Positions 34,771 through 46,422 are shown, numbered from the stretch's first letter. The stretch: DNA of 64,000 nucleotides from Myotis daubentonii (GCF_963259705.1 NC_081861.1:63738673-63802672); one strand, 5' to 3'. Translations and numbers: made by a program. The notes: a model not told the origin generated them from the sequence alone.

Positions 34771-34979
34771 CTTTTTAAAAAATATTTTTATTGATTTCAG
34801 AGAGGATGGAAGAAGGCGAGAAACATCAATGATGAGAGAGAATCATTGATCAGCTGCCTCCTGCATGCACCCCACTGGGGATAGAGCCTGAAACCTGGGC
34901 ATGTACCCTGACCAAGAATGGAACCATGACCTCCCAGTTCTATAGGTGGGCACTCAACCACTGAGTCACACCTGCTGGA
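34771..34979 (-). repeat. Ves SINE
   Basis: Reverse-complement Ves with TATTTTTATTGATTTCAGAG at the tail and CCACTGAGTCACACCTGCTG at the 5' side. Flanks CTTTTGTTCTT and CTTTTGTTTCTT are a likely duplication. Confidence 0.9.
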
Positions 34980-36226
34980 CTTTTGTTTCTTAACAGTTTA
35001 AAATAAATATTTCAAAAAGGTAGAATCCCAGCAACAACACAGAATGGGTAACTATTAAGGAATCAGCTCTGGATAGTTGACCTCCCAAAATCAGTTTTAA
35101 GTTCAAGAAGCCGTATAGCCTCAGAGGCCAACCCCAGAACACTGCCACCCAGAGGCTGAGCCACAAACTGACTCTTTGCTAAACACAAAATAAGGCAGTC
35201 TGGGAAACAAATACGGCCTGCTTTAAAATAAGGACTGTGGTTTACAACACAGTGGAACAGTGTATCGCAGGGAAACTCAACACTCTCCTGAATACCTGGC
35301 AGGACTAAGGCGAGCCAGACTGAAAAATAGAAGAACTGAAGGACCTTCACTACTGCAAATTTTTTTTTCTTTTTTCACCTTTTAACTAAGAAACCAATTT
35401 TTTCCCTTTTTTTTCTTCTTTTTTCTTCTTCTTTTTCCATCACCTGATTTTACCCTTTTAATTACTACCTTCTTATTTTTAACCAGTATTATTAGTACTA
35501 CCATTTTCCCATTTTTTAAAGTGCCATTTTATTTTCTCTTTATTTTATTTTGGGATTAATGTTCTCCATTCTATTTTCATCGTTTATATTATTGGTTGTT
35601 TCTAGTTTGCATTCATCTCCAGGGAGCTGTTGCTGGAATTTGTTGGGATTAGTGGCGGTTCTATAGGAGTATTCTCCTCATATAAAAAGTCTCTTCCACT
35701 CTTCCACTTCATTCTCTCTTTTCGCTCTTTTTCTTTTCTTTTCTTTTCTCGCTTTTATTTTCCCCCTCCTTTTTCCCAATTTCATTTTTGCACTCCTTTT
35801 TTTGGTCCCTAATTTTCTTTTCTTTTCTTTTTTCTCTTTTATCTTTTTCTCTTCCTTCTTCCTTATCCCCTAATTCTCTTAATTTGGGTGGTCACCTTTA
35901 TTTGGGGTTATTAATATCGTGAATATATTTGGGTTTAATGCCTGGTACGTGGTGCCTTGTTGTGTTGTATTTTGTGCCTTTAAATCAATGCAGCAGATCC
36001 AAGCAACAGCAGCCTCCTGAGCACCACACCCTCTTCTGAGGAACAGCAGCTGTACGTGAAACCTCCCCCACCAGCCAGAAGAGCAACCACAGCTGTGAAC
36101 AGCACCCACCAGAGCAGCTGCTGCCAACTGAAGAGCAGCTGCTACTGCAACCGCCCGAAGAGCAACCACAGACCAAGGAGTCACTGCCACCCAGGGAGCA
36201 GCCACTGAACGACTCAACATCTAGAT

Positions 36227-37167
36227 ATGTCAGTGAAATCAAACATGGGTAGACAAAGAAACCCCCAAAGGAAAGAGAAGGAGGACTTTCCAGAAAAGCA
36301 GCTAAGTAATACAGAGGCATGCAACATGACAGAAAAAGAATTCAGAATAAGGGTCCTAGAGTGCATAAACCGGATGGAGGAAAAAATCAACAACTTCTGC
36401 AAGAAGCAAGAAGAAACAGATGAAAAAATCAAAAACATATGGAAGAAGCTAGAAGAAATAGATGAAAAAATCAACAACTGAAGTAAGACGCAAGAAGAAA
36501 TGAAGAGCGATATAGCTGCAATAAAAAACACCATTGAAAGTATCAACAGTAGACTAGAAGAAGTGGAGGACTGAATTAGTGAATTAGAAGACAAGGAAGC
36601 AAAACACACCCAAAATGTACTGCAATTGGAGAAAAAAATTAAAAGACAGGAGGAGAGCCTAAGGGAGCTTTGGGACAACATGAAACGAAACAACATACGA
36701 ATAATAGGGGTGCCAGAACAACAGAAAGAGGAACAAGGATTAGAAAACCTATTAGAAGAAATAATATCAGAAAACTTCCCTGAGGTGGGGAAGAAAAAAG
36801 TCACACAAGCCCAGAGAGTCCCAAACAAGGCGAACCCACACCAAGACACAGCATAATTACCATGGCAAATGTTCAGGACAAAGAGAGAATCTTACAGGCT
36901 GCAAGAGAGAGATGGAAAGTTACATACAAGGGATCTCCCATTAGATTATCAAATGACTTCTCAACAGAAACACATCAGGCCAGAAAAGAATGGACAGAAA
37001 TTTACAAAGTGATGCAAAGCAAAGGACTGAATCCAAGAATACTCTATCCAGCAAGGCTATCATTCAAAATTGAAGGGGAAATAAGAAGCTTCACAGACAA
37101 AAAAAGACTAAGGGAGTTTATCACCACCAAGCCAGCAATGCAAGAAATGCTAAAGGGACTGGTGTAA
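36227..37167 (+). pseudogene. LINE-1 ORF1 (RNA-binding coiled-coil protein), broken
   Basis: ORF1p coats L1 RNA as a trimer and acts as a nucleic-acid chaperone in the ribonucleoprotein particle. Seen here: a Lys/Arg-rich start, a Lys/Glu-rich coiled coil (about residues 40-150), the RRM segment with NNIRIIGVPEQ, and the C-terminal domain with DKERILQAARE, YKGSPIRLSNDFS and LNPRILYPARLSF. TGA codons lie in frame at 36479 and 36572. The frame is lost near 36840-36856, where bases seem to be missing; it resumes in another frame at about 36862 and runs to 37167. The start at 36227 is chosen because a TGA in the same frame lies about 20 bases upstream. Confidence 0.92.
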
Positions 37168-37216
37168 AAAGAAGAAATAAAAAGCTCAGAAAGAAAACAG
37201 CCACACAAAAAAAGAA

Positions 37217-40200
37217 ATGGCTACAAACAAGTACCTTTCAATAATAACTTTAAACGTAAACGGACTAAATGCTCCATCCAAAAGACATCGAGTGGCTGAA
37301 TGGATAAAAAAACATGACCCATACATCTGCTGTCTACAAGAGACCCACCTCATTAGAAGGGACTCACACAGACTGAAAGTGAAGGGATGGAAAAATATCT
37401 TTCAGGCAAATGGAAAGGAAAAGAAAGCTGGGGTAGCAATACTTATATCGGACAAAATAGACCTCAAAGTGAAGGCCATAACAAGAGATAAGGAAGGCCA
37501 CTTCATAATACTAAAGGGATCAATACAAGAAGAAGATATAACTCTGGTAAACATATATGCACCCAATGCAGGAGCACCCAAATTCATAAAAAAACTCCTG
37601 GAAGATATCAAAGGAGAGATCGACAATAATACAATCATAGTAGGGGACTTAAATACACCACTGACATCACTGGATAAGTCCGCTAGACAAACAATCAGCA
37701 AAGATACAGCAATCCTAAATGACTCACTAGATCAGATGGACTTAATAGACATCTTCAGAACACTTCACCCCAAAGCCACAAAAATATACATTCTACTCAA
37801 ATGCTCATAAGACATATTCAAAAATAGACCATATATTGGGACACAAGCAAAGTATCCCCAAATTCAAGAAGATTGAAATCATAAAAAGCATCTTCGCAGA
37901 CCACGATGGCATAATACTAGAAATAAACTACAATAAAAACAACCCAAAATACTCAAACACCTGGAAGCTGAATAGCATGCTATTAAATATTGATTAGGTT
38001 ACCAATGAGATCAAAGAAGAAATTAAAAACATCCTGGAAACTAATGACAACGAAAACACAACAATCCAAAACCTATGGGACACAATGAAAGCAGTCCTGA
38101 GAGGGAAGTTTATAGCTCTACAGGCCTATCTCAAAAAACAAGAAAAAATGGTAGTAAATCATCTAACTCTACAACTCAAAGAATTAGAAAGAGAGCAACA
38201 AGAAAACCCCAGAGTGAGCAGAAGGAAGGAGATAATAAAGATTAGAGCAGAAATAAATGACATAGAGACCAAAAAAACAATACAGAAAATCAATGAAACC
38301 AAGAGCTGGTTCTTTGAAAGGATAAACAAGATTGACAAACCTCTAGCCAGACTCACCAAGAAGCAGAGAGAGAGGACCCAAATAAACAAAATCAGAAATG
38401 ATAGAGGCAAAATAACAGCAGACCCCACAGAAATACAAATGATTGTTAAAAAATACTATGGATAGCTCTACTACAACAAACTAGACAACCTGGAGGAAAT
38501 GGACAAATTCCTATAAAAATACAACATTCCAAAACTCAATCAGGAAGAATCTAAAAACCTCAACAGGCCAATAACTATGGAAGAAATTGAAGCAGTCATC
38601 AAAAAGCTTCCATCAAACAAAAGCCCAGGACCAGACAGCTTCACAGGGGAGTTTTACCAAACATTCAAGGAAGAACTAAAACCTATCCTCCTCAGACTAC
38701 TACAAAAAATTCAAGAGGAAGGAGCACTTCCAAGCTCATTCTATGAAGCCAGCATCACCCTAATACCAAAACCAGGTAAAGACAACACAATGAAAGAGAA
38801 TTACAGGCCAATATCTATCATGAACATAGATGCCAGAATCCTCAACAAAATCTTAGCAAATCCGATCCAGCAGTACATCAGAAAGTTCATACACCATGAC
38901 CAAGTAGGATTTATCCCAGGGATGCAAGGATGGTACAATATCCACAAATCAATAAACGTGATACATCACATAAACAAATTGAAAGAAAAAAACCACATGG
39001 TCATATCAATTGATGCAGAAAAAGCATTTGACAAAATTCAACACCCATTTTTGATAAAAACTCTCAGTAAGGCGGGAGTAGAAGGATCATACCTCAACAT
39101 AATAAAAGCCATATATGACAGGCCCACAGCCAACATCATACTCAATGGACAAAAACTAACACCATTTCCCCTAAGAACAGGAACAAGACAGGGATGCCCC
39201 CTCTCACCACTCCTGTTCAACATACTACTGGAAGTGTTAACCATTGCAATTAGGCAAGAAGAAGAAATAAAAGGCATCCAAATTGGAAAAGAGGAAGTAA
39301 AACTGTCCTTATTTGCAGATGACATGATATTATACATACAAAACCCTAGAGACTCCATTAAAAAGTTACTAGACTTAATACAGGAATTTGGCAATGTAGC
39401 AGGATACAAAATTAACCCCAAGAAATCTGAGGTATTTCTATACACCAATAGTGAACTTTCAGAAAGAGAGATTATAAAAACAATCCCGTTTACCATCGCA
39501 CCAAAAAAATTAAGCTACCTAGGAATAAACTTAACTAAAGAGGTAAAAGACCTCTACTCAGAAAACTACAGGACGTTGAAAAAAGATATAGAGGAAGACA
39601 TAAACAGATGGAAGAACATACCGTGTTCATGGATTGGTAGAATCAACATCATTAAAATGTCCATACTACCCAAAGCAATCTATAAATTCAACGCACTTCC
39701 CATTAAAATACCAAGGGCATACTTCAGAGATCTAGAACGAACTCTCCAAAAATTCATCTGGAATAAAAAAAGACCCCAAATAGCTGCAGCAATCCTGAAA
39801 AAGAACAAAGTAGGTGGGATCTCAATACGAGATATCAAGATGTATTACAAAGCCACTGTTCTCAAAACTGCCTGGTACTGGCACAAGAATAGGCATACAG
39901 ATCAATGGAATAGAATAAAGAGCCCAGAAATTGGCCTGAACCAATATGCTCAATTAATATTTGACAAAGGAGGCAAGAACATACAATGGAGTCAAGATAG
40001 TCTCTTCAATAAATGGTGTTGGGAAAATTGGACAGATATATGCAAGAAAATGAAACTAGACCACCAACTTACACCATACACAAAAATAAACTCAAAATGG
40101 ATAAAGGACTTAAATGTACGACAGGAAACCATAAAAATTCTAGAAGAATCCAAAGGCAACAAAATCTCAGACATATGCCGAAGCAATTTCTTCACTGATA

Positions 40201-41036
40201 CAGCTCCTAGGGCACTTGAAACTAAAGAAAAAATGAACAAATGGGACTACATCAAAATAAATAGCTTCTGCACAGCAAAAGAAACCATCAACAAAACAAT
40301 GAGAAAACCCACTGTGTGGGAAAACATATTTGCCAATGACATATCTGATAAGGGCCTAATCTCCAAAATTTATAGGGAACTCATACAACTTAACAAAAGG
40401 AAGATAAACAATCCAATCAAAAAATGGGCAAAGGACCTAAATAGACACCTTTCAAAAGAGGACATTCAGAAAGCCAAGAGACATATGAAAACATGCTCAA
40501 AGTCACTAAGCATCCGAGAGATGCAAATCAAAACAACAATGAGGTACCATCTCACACCTGTCAGACTAGCTATCATCAACAAATCAACAAATGACAAGTG
40601 CTGGAGAGGTTGTGGAGAAAAAGGAACACTTGTGCACTGCTGGTGGGAATGCAGACTGGTGCAGCCACTATGGAAGACAGTATGGAGTTTCCTCAAAAAA
40701 CTGAAAATGGAACTCCCATTTGACCCTGTGATCCCACTTCTAGGAATATATCCCAAGAAACCAGAAACACCAATCAGAAAGGATATATGCACCCCTATGT
40801 TCATAGCAGCACAATTCACCATAGCTAAGATCTGGAAACAGCCTAAGTGCCCATCAGTAGATGAATGGATTAGAAAACAGTGGTACATCTACACGATGGA
40901 ATACTATGCTGCTCTAAAAAGGAAGGAACTCTTACCATTTGCAACGGCATGGATGGAACTGGAGAGCATTATGCTAAGTGAAATAAGCCAGTCAATGAAG
41001 GAAAAATACCACATGATCTCACTCATTCATGGATAA
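37217..41036 (+). pseudogene. LINE-1 ORF2 (endonuclease and reverse transcriptase), broken
   Basis: ORF2p nicks target DNA and reverse-transcribes L1 RNA there. The apurinic-type endonuclease is first: TLNVNGLN near residue 11, QETH with catalytic Glu42, GDLNTPL, then SKIDHILGHK. One extra A near 37783 shifts the frame before the last motif. Then come TAG at 37995, TAG at 38463 and TAA at 38514. From 38517 to 41036 the frame is open and holds the whole reverse transcriptase core, including [20 protein letters not shown], the [13 protein letters not shown] block and the FADD active site (39312-39323, Phe in place of the usual Tyr), plus the Cys/His C-terminal segment [21 protein letters not shown]1 and ORF2 are 49 bp apart. 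Confidence 0.95.
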
Positions 41037-41049
41037 TAGAGACCATTAT

Positions 41050-41876
41050 TGCCGGGAGCCGGTCCATCCTTGCTGTTTCAAGGGACCTGGCATATATAGC
41101 ATACGGTTCTTAATATGTTTGCTCACCTTCTTGGCTCTGTGTTTTATCCAAGGTCACCTCTCCGAGAAAGGTTGAATCCCCAGGTAGGGATTTTCCCCTG
41201 AAGTTAGGGAGGGGATGAAACTCCTTAACTAAGTGCCAGGCGGGTAGTTAATCAATTTAACTGCAAACAATCATGCTTAAGCTACATAATCTTTACTCCC
41301 TGGAATGGAGATAAGAAACGCCCTAACCTTTGTAATAGAAATTGACAGGATTAGAATCAACTGGTATAAATACAGATGCAACAAGACAACAACACACAGA
41401 ACTTAGAACAGAACTCAGAACACAGAACTTAGAACACAGGGCTTGGAAGACAGGACCAAGAGAGACAGAGCCTAGGCACAGAACCTACACAGAGCATTCT
41501 CTAGAGACAGAAGAACTTCGCTGGCGAGAGCATGCCAGAGGATCCTGGACAGGGACTGGCCTCAGAGCCTGGAGGCGGAGCCTGGTGAGAGAGCATGGAA
41601 GGGGATCTTGGACTGAATCTGACTACGGAGATTGGCAGGAGAGCCTGACTAGAACCTGGTGACTGGACCTGCCTGGAGAACCTAGCGAGGGAACATGGCC
41701 ACAGAACCTGGCTGGAGATCCGAAGCAGAACCTCTCTGGAGATTGAGACCAGAACTTGGCTGGAGATCCTGGCTAGGCTGCTGATCAACTGAACGCTGTC
41801 TCCGTGTCATTCCTTCTTCGCCGACTCCGTCCACACCTTTGGGGACCCCTGGACCCGCTGGGGTTGGACCCCAGCA
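41050..41876 (+). mobile_element. Class-II-like ERV solo LTR with 6-bp duplication
   Basis: The 827-bp LTR starts TGCCGGGAGCCGG and ends GGACCCCAGCA. CATTAT lies directly on both sides (41044-41049 and 41877-41882), a perfect 6-bp duplication typical of ERVK/class II integration. A TATA box TATAAATA lies at 41365-41372. Downstream the R/U5 part is built of imprecise short repeats around CAGAACTTAGAAC and GAGAGCCTGAC. No gag, pol or env remains, so it is a recombined solo LTR. Both L1 3' UTR halves join cleanly when it is removed. Confidence 0.92.
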
Positions 41877-42127
41877 CATTATAAACTTTTGAACAATAAT
41901 AGATACAGAGGCAGAGCTGCCTCAAACAGATTGTCAAACTGCAGCGGGAAGGCCGGGGAGGGTTGGGGGCCAGCAGGTAGGGGGGTAAGAGATCAACCAA
42001 AGGACTTGTATGCATGCATATAAGCATAACCAATGGACATAAGACACTGGGGGATAGGGGAGGCTAGGGGATTGTCTAGGGCGGGGGGAAAAATGGTCAC
42101 ATATGTAATACCCTTTGTAATACTTTA

Positions 42128-42176
42128 AGCAATAAAAAATAAAATAAAATAAAATAAAATAAAATAAAATAAAAAA
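42128..42176 (+). repeat. (TAAAA)n L1 tail
   Basis: Repeated AAAAT pentamers after AATAAAAAATAAAA form the L1 tail. AATAAA here also serves as the L1 poly(A) signal. Confidence 0.9.
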
Positions 42177-42185
42177 AGAAGGTAG

Positions 42186-42934
42186 CTTTATGGTGGCAAA
42201 ATCTAATTTAGGGAATAGACCAGCTCTGGAGTGAGCATGTGCACAAGATGTATTAGGCCCGGTTTCTGGGCCTCAGCATTGCGCCAGGGAGACCCTTAGT
42301 GACTGAGTTAGACAGAGAGCTGGCAGGTGCAATCGGCTGCTGCACCAGGTGGAGCACATTTGCATTCAGCGTTGCTGTGTAAGAATCAGACCTGAGTGCT
42401 CCTATTTGTGAAAGCTGAGCATAATGCAACATGTGGTTTAAAAAAATGAAAATTGTCATATTAAATTGCCTTTAGAAGGCTCTTTTTAATGATGATTTTC
42501 ATGGTTAATAAAGCCATTAAGTACCCTGAAGGAGTAACCTTATATACATTACATTTTAGCTTTAATGTATAAATCAATGTACAATCGATTTAATTAAGGA
42601 AGCTGGAGATAGTTCTTTCACAACATGATACACTTTACGTTTGTAAATATTTCAACTGCCAAGAATTTTGCTATGAGTAGTGTGACTTTTATGAATCTTA
42701 AACAAGTTTTTTAATAACTGTAGACTGACTGATTCCATGTTAAGTATAGATCAGAAGATGCTGGAATGAGGTTCTTAGGTCTGAAACGATTTTATTTTCT
42801 CTCCGTTACATTTCTTCCACTAGACATGCTTTTTAGGCAATCACATTAGCTTAATTAACTTTCCATTGCTCCAAAAAGGCTGTTTTTCTTTTTTTCTTTT
42901 GCAAAGACAGCAGCTCTTCTACTCTGGGAAGATA
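42186..42934. other. Unique AT-rich sequence, possible conserved non-coding DNA
   Basis: No repeat is recognised. The stretch has several TTAATTAA/TAATTAAC-type homeodomain-like words (for example ATCGATTTAATTAAGG near 42586 and TTAGCTTAATTAAC near 42846). Conservation is only a guess without alignment. Confidence 0.3.
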
Positions 42935-43940
42935 TCTCTATATATAAAGAGGTAATATGCTAATTGGTCATAATGGTATCCCAGTCATGACTGGTCAACA
43001 GGCTGCATGCACAAAGGAGCTGGTGGGCGGCATGGGGCGAGAACTTCTGCCCCCAGTGGAAGTACGCAGGCCTGCCCACGACCAACTCCATTGATTCAAC
43101 AGATGATGCTGAAAAGGAAATTTTTCCCATCAAATTTCTTAATACTATTACTCCTTTTGGAATGCCTTGTCATAAATTAAAATTGAAAGTGGGTGCAATC
43201 ATCATGCTACTGAGAAATCTTAATAGTAAATGGGTCTTTGTAACGGTACTAGATTTATTATCAAAAGATTACAACCTAACATTATCGAAGCTGAAGTATT
43301 AACAGTATCTGCAGAGGAAGAGGTTGTTCTGATTCCAAGAATTGATTTGTCCCCATCTGACACTGGCCTCCCATTTAAATTGATTCGACGACAGTTTCCT
43401 GTGATGCCAGTGTTTGCAATGACTATTAACAAATCACAAGGACAAACTCTAGGCAGAGTAGGACTATTTCTACCTGAACCTGTTTACGGACATGGTTAGT
43501 TATATGTTGCTTTCTCACAAGTTCAAAGAGCATGGGACGTTACAGTTAAAGTTGTAAATACTTCATCACAAGGGAAATTAGTCAAGCACTCTGAAAGTGT
43601 TTTCACTCTTAATGTGCTATACAGGGAGATATTAGAGTAAGTTTAGTCAATATATCAGTCATTGTTTGCATCACTGTTGTTTTTATATCATGTTTTTGTA
43701 TCACTTTTTTGTTGTTTTCATACCATGTTTTTGTTTTTATATATTGTCTTTGTTGTTGTTATATCATGTTGTGATTGTTTACTTATTAATAAATGTATAT
43801 ATTATTTTCATATACATTTTACTAATTTCCTTTCCTCTCTGACACTTCTATTATAGAGAAAGGGCAAATAGCAATATTAAAATATTTCCTCTAATTAATT
43901 CCCTTTTAATGTGCACAAATTTCATGCACCGGGCCACTAG
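42935..43940 (+). mobile_element. Helitron (HeliBat1-like), internally deleted, with helicase remnant
   Basis: Starts TCTCTATATATAAAGAGGTA after an A. Ends with the hairpin-like GTGCACAAATTTCATGCAC then CGGGCCACTAG before a T (CTAG 43937-43940). The 1-kb copy keeps about 150 bp of 5' end, joins directly into the C-terminal part of the Rep/helicase gene (43087-43640), then about 300 bp of AT-rich 3' sequence. The Rep endonuclease and most of the helicase are missing. It is the only Helitron here with coding sequence. Confidence 0.9.
43087..43640 (+). pseudogene. Helitron Rep/helicase, C-terminal Pif1-like remnant
   Basis: The full protein combines HUH endonuclease and Pif1-family 5'-3' helicase for rolling-circle transposition. 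Here only the end remains. The frame gives EIFPIKFLNTITPFGMPCHK and GAIIMLLRNLN, then loses one G near 43231, and continues in the next frame with GLCNGTRFII, AMTINKSQGQTLGRV (helicase motif V) and, after a TAG at 43497, YVAFSQVQRAWDVT (motif VI). The final TAA is at 43638. One frameshift and one nonsense change are the only breaks in 185 codons, so decay is modest. Confidence 0.9.
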
Positions 43941-43960
43941 TAGTAATAATAAAAACATTG

Positions 43961-44175
43961 ATGGGCCTGTGTGGCTCAGTTAGTTGAGTATCATACTGTG
44001 CACCAGGGGCCGCAGGTTTGACTCTGAGGTAAGTTCGTGCTGGGGTTGTGGAATTGATCACGAATAGGAGGAGTGCAAGAGGAAGTGGATCCATGTGTCG
44101 CTCTCACAATGATGTCTCTCTATCTCCCTCTCCCTTCCTCTCTCTCTAAAATAAATAAAAACATATTTTTAAAAA
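43961..44175 (+). repeat. Old tRNA-derived SINE, Ves-like
   Basis: GGGCCTGTGTGGCTCAGTTA (A-box side), GCAGGTTTGACTCTGAGG (B box), CACAATGATGTCTCTCTATC and an AAATAAATAAAAACATATTT tail. More diverged than most copies; no duplication found. Confidence 0.8.
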
Positions 44176-44269
44176 ATGTTACTTGAGTAATTTTTGAAGG
44201 ACATTTTTGACAGTTTTGGGCAAACACCAATATAGTCTGTCAAATTTCAGTAAAAATTTGACTTACCAG

Positions 44270-44392
44270 TCATACTATTTCATTCATATTTCACACTCTA
44301 CCTAGAGTATATGCTTTTTGAAGACAAGGTCATGTTTGATTCATCACAATTCTTGGCACAGTTGGTATTCAATAAATACTGACTAAATGAAT
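44270..44392 (+). repeat. LINE-2 (L2) 3' end
   Basis: CTAGAGTATATGCTTTTTGA, AAGACAAGGTCATGTTTGAT and ATTCAATAAATACTGACTAA match the last L2 blocks. Confidence 0.65.
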
Positions 44393-44719
44393 GTGCCATT
44401 ACATGACAGTTTTGCTGCTGTAATGAAAACTGACAATTCACTTATTTAGTATTCTTCATATTTCACCTCTGCAATATTTATAACCTATTCTCCTTCCTCT
44501 AACTCTTTAAGTATTAATGCCCAAATGGAAATTTATATGACCTAACTCTAAAGCCATCAAATTTGGATTAAATATTAGTCATCTGTTACAGTGAATAATT
44601 TTCTTAAAATCTTTATTTTAGAAAATGTGTTTTTACTGAGCACAAAAATATAATTATTATATATCATATAATGTGAAGTATCAATTATTTTTAAACAAAA
44701 TATCATGCTTCTCTTTTAT
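44393..44719. other. Unique sequence
   Basis: Nothing recognised. Confidence 0.4.
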
Positions 44720-44728
44720 AACTTCTTT

Positions 44729-44932
44729 TTCTTTAATTTTTAAAGTTGATTTCAGGGAGAAGACGTGAGAGAGAAATAGAAACATCAATGATGAGAGAGA
44801 ATCATTGATTGGCTGCTTTCCGCGCACTCCCTTACTGGGAATGGAACCCTGACCAAGAATCAACCATGACCTCCTGGTTCATAGGTCGACACTCAACCAC
44901 TGAACAACACCAACTGGGCTAGAACTTCTTTA
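44729..44932 (-). repeat. Ves SINE with 9-bp target-site duplication
   Basis: Reverse-complement Ves with TTAAAGTTGATTTCAGGGAG and CCACTGAACAACACCAACTG. AACTTCTTT lies at 44720-44728 and 44933-44941. Confidence 0.9.
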
Positions 44933-44941
44933 GTAGAAGCA

Positions 44942-45524
44942 TGGAGTTTACAGCTGGGGGAAAAATGAGTCATCTGGTGAATTCATAGGCTTGAAAGCAA
45001 CCTTGAGGAATTATCTAGGATATTTCTTAGACACTCACCATAATCTCTTCAAACAGTTCAGACCAGTTTGTGTTAATATTATGTTGAGAAATTCCCCTGC
45101 TGAGCAAGTTCCTTTGGTAACATAGTCTAAAGTTTACCAGAAGGTCTTTATGTGTCATGTAAAACCTTTCTGAGAAAATGCCAATTTGTTTCCTCTTTTT
45201 ATATACAGTGACGATAGAAAAGGAAATGTCCAGGATCCTTTGTAAAACACTTTATATCGTTGATTGGAAGCATTGAAATTATCTTCAATCTTCTTGGCTT
45301 TAGTGGGTTTACCTTTACTTGTATTCCTAACTCTCTGCTTTGCTTTTTCTGTCCTCACTGCCTAGAAAACTCTCTTCCATGCTTCCAGTTTATTATTCAC
45401 CATTTTTTCATTTATTCCAAAGTGGTTATTAGCATTTGTAGTCACTGCTTGAAATAAAACATTTGAAAAATTCTTGATGAAGAGTTTGCAATCTAATATG
45501 ACAAAAAATAAATAATAAAATAAG
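44942..45524. other. Unique sequence
   Basis: Open frames on both strands at 45155-45644 have no known motif. No repeat recognised. Confidence 0.4.
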
Positions 45525-45880
45525 GTAAGGATTGGCAAACCACAATCCATGGCCCAAATCCAGCCTGTCTCCATTATAATAAAGTTTTATTGGAACACAG
45601 TCAAGTTCATTCATTTGCATAGTGCCCCCCAAAAATGTATACACATTTTGACAGCTGATAGCTCAATTTTGGAAATGAAATGTATTTTAATAAAAACTGC
45701 CTTTATAATTATTCAAAGTGTGTGTGCACATATTTGGGGGACACCCTATATTTTTCAATGGCTACTTTTGGTCTACAACAGCAGATTAGAGGAGTTGTGA
45801 TTGAAACCGTAAGGCCTGCAAAGACAAAAATTTTTAGAATCTGACCCTTCATGGAAACATTTTTTGCTGACCTTTGATTT
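45525..45880 (-). mobile_element. Old hAT-type DNA transposon, split by a MITE
   Basis: GGATTGGCAAACCACAATCC, TAATAAAGTTTTATTGGAAC, GGCTACTTTTGGTCTACAAC and TTTTTGCTGACCTTTGATTT follow a well-known mammalian non-autonomous hAT consensus; I cannot name the exact subfamily, and the strand is assigned by convention only. A mariner-like element interrupts it. Confidence 0.6.
45620..45749. mobile_element. Mariner-like MITE inserted at a TA in the hAT relic
   Basis: About 130 bp between TA dinucleotides. The left end GTGCCCCCCAAAAATGTATA and the right end TGCACATATTTGGGGGACAC are inverted repeats of about 30 bp with mismatches. Removing it rejoins the hAT sequence at TTTGCA-TA-TTTTTC. No ORF. Confidence 0.82.
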
Positions 45881-46185
45881 AAGGCAGTAAATGATTAAAG
45901 GTTAATTGAGTGGTCAAAATTTACTAGCTCCAAGCAGGAAGTAGTAGAGACCTGCACTAAACAGTGCTTCTCATTCTGTGTAAGGAAAGGCCAGGGTTTT
46001 TGTTTGTTTGTTTGTTTGTTTTTGCCACCAATCCATCCTGGACCAATACCTTTTAAAAATACAATAAAAATGTATCACTAAAAAATGAAACAAAGATATA
46101 CAAAATATAGCCAAATGGTTTTAGCATTAGTTCAACCAATATAAAATTACTTTATCAAGTTGCAATAAAAGATCTTAGTTGTGTC

Positions 46186-46401
46186 CGGGGCCAGTGTGGC
46201 TCAGTGGTTGAGCATTGACCTATGAACCAGGAGGTCACTGTTCAAGTCCCCATCAGGGCACATGCTCCATTTGCATGCTCAATCCCCAGTAGGGTGCCTG
46301 CAGGAGGCAGCCAATCAATGATTCTCTACATTGATGTTTCTCTCTCTCTTTACCATTTCCTTCCTCTCTCTGAAATCAATAAAAACATATTTTTAAAAAT
46401 T
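46186..46401 (+). repeat. Ves SINE
   Basis: GCCAGTGTGGCTCAGTGGTT, TTCAAGTCCCC (changed B box), GCAGGAGGCAGCCAATCAAT, CT-rich stretch and AAATCAATAAAAACATATTT tail. Right side runs toward a TA repeat, so no duplication is resolved. Confidence 0.9.
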
Positions 46402-46417
46402 TAGCCATTTCATTAAA

Positions 46418-46422
46418 ATATA

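Larger units (their letters stand above)
35024..42178 (+). mobile_element. LINE-1, near full length, defective, split by a solo LTR
   Basis: The element has about 1.2 kb of 5' UTR with a T- and pyrimidine-rich stretch (35355-35880), ORF1 (36227-37167), ORF2 (37217-41036), and a 3' UTR ending in a TAAAA repeat. The 3' UTR is divided at 41050-41876 by a solo LTR. A short duplication AAGGTAG (35017-35023 and 42179-42185) may bound it, but 7 bp is weak and the 5' end may be truncated. ORF1 has two stops and a frame break; ORF2 has one frameshift and three stops, so it cannot move on its own. Mutations are few enough that the copy appears fairly young. Confidence 0.93.

Noticed and set aside
36214..36849. 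A 211-codon minus-strand frame opposite L1 ORF1
   Set aside because: It is the antisense shadow of the Lys/Glu-rich coiled-coil coding strand, giving a Ser/Leu/Phe-rich translation with no family match.
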